Part shown: piece after piece, positions 63,110 through 64,000 of the stretch
Layout of the letters: every line of letters starts with the position of its first letter
Position numbering within the stretch: position 1 is the first letter of the stretch
DNA from: Echiichthys vipera
Lineage: Eukaryota > Chordata > Actinopteri > Perciformes > Trachinidae
Length of the DNA stretch: 64,000 nt
NCBI GenBank assembly: GCA_963691815.1
Contig: OY829665.1
Location: 24,842,906-24,906,905, forward strand
Reading direction: 5' to 3'
Program-made: the position numbers and the translations under genes
Notes under the pieces: model-generated
What the model saw: the letters and a program-made list of their open reading frames with translations, nothing else
Told to the model about the DNA's origin: nothing
Databases searched by the model: none

Positions 63110-64000
63110 CTATGCATGCCAGTGGTCAGAATGTATTAAAAGGAGCTAGGTCATCTGTCATTATGCCCTTGTTGCAAAGAGGAAAATATATGATCCTTGT
63201 GTTGCAGGTTTTTTGAGCTTTTTAACCTCCCTTTTGATGTGAAGGCCTGGACCACCAAAAGTAAGCCTGCTGCTGACTCAGACCTGTTTCTCTTTCATTT
63301 TTTAAGATTGTTTTCCCACACTGAGAGCTGATTGGTCAATCCCCTCCACCTCTGTACACAGAGTGGGCAGATGGCTGTCCCCAGAGTCTTACCTTTTCTA
63401 TCTTTATTGGTAGCAGCACAACTGCAAAGAAACGGCATGTCTTCAGATGCCCTTCAGTCATTCTCCAAAGCAAGGAGCAAATAATCTCTGCTGTCTTAGG
63501 GGGAAACCTCACAGAAATAGTCGTATTGGAATAATTGCTTCAAACAAATTAGCTTTTGAAGGGCCATTAGGCAAGTAGTGTTCCCATCAAACTGTGTGTG
63601 ATACTGAGGGTTGCTCAGACGGCCTGTTTGAAACAGATGTGGCCATGTTGTCCACGTTTCAAATGAGATTTCAAACACTATTCAAGGCCTGTATGATTAC
63701 CTCAATTTAAAGACACACATCAGTATTTGTTCCAGTCTCATGTACGGGTCCTGGATCTTCTGCTGGATTGTCAAGAGATATATGACTGGGATTATGGAAA
63801 AAGTCATAGTTGAACAATATTTAGGTAATCTTATGGCTTTTTTATTCCACTGGCTGCCTGCACATACCAAGGCAGTTCGTACATCGATTGAGGCAACAGT
63901 AGACCAGCAGCTCCCGTGTTCTGCGAGGGAAATGACTGTTTATGTAAATCGTCCCAGGGTCTTTTTCGGCCAATTTTTCATCAAGTAAGCCATCAAGACA
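63110..64000. other. intergenic DNA to the window end, nothing recognised
   Basis: No repeat ends, simple repeats or protein motifs. The 82-codon frame at 63740-63988 has no recognisable features. Confidence 0.4.

Overview
The window is animal nuclear DNA and most likely comes from a ray-finned fish, probably a percomorph. Three things point there: a split gene with vertebrate splice signals, very dense (CA)n/(GT)n microsatellites, and a teleost-style mixture of degraded transposons (hAT, PIF/Harbinger, Tc1/mariner, tRNA-derived SINEs, Rex1/L2-like and L1-like LINEs). There is no sign of bacterial, plasmid or phage organisation. Almost all open reading frames in the window are chance or repeat-derived.

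The one host gene I can support is lmo3 (LIM-domain-only 3), on the minus strand. Its exon encoding LIM domain 1 lies at 31960-32165 with a good acceptor and donor. About 4.7 kb upstream (36914-36938) a short coding segment ends in a strong donor and joins this exon in frame, giving a longer N-terminus. Further upstream (37659, 37811, 39865) are other good minus-strand donors in a CpG-containing region, plus a TATA-like box near 40230. They look like alternative first exons or promoters. I did not find the exons for LIM domain 2, so 1-31959 appears to be one very long intron. 40.3-64 kb is upstream intergenic DNA.

Layout. 1-31.9 kb (lmo3 intron): an hAT relic with a BED finger (2.5-3.2 kb), several non-autonomous DNA transposons (4.1-4.9, 7.9-8.8 and 12.1-12.75 kb), a 221-bp (CT)n tract (10.8 kb), a degenerate minisatellite (22.0-22.3 kb), a LINE 3' end (24.1 kb), three long microsatellites (25.4-26.4 kb), a broken Harbinger element with remnants of both of its genes (28.26-29.43 kb) and a SINE fragment (30.2 kb). 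32-40.5 kb: lmo3 5' exons, promoter candidates and AT-motif-rich blocks that look like conserved regulatory DNA. 40.5-64 kb: intergenic repeats, including a well-preserved 937-bp inverted-repeat element with a 7-bp target duplication (43.02-43.96 kb), a Tc1/mariner relic (48.3-49.3 kb), a SINE nested inside a MITE (53.9-54.7 kb), an L1-like reverse transcriptase fragment (56.1-56.7 kb), and partners of repeats that also occur in the left half.

No new multi-gene system was found. The observations most worth following up are the lmo3 alternative N-terminal exon and promoters, the 43-kb inverted-repeat element, and the Harbinger copy that retains pieces of both partner genes.
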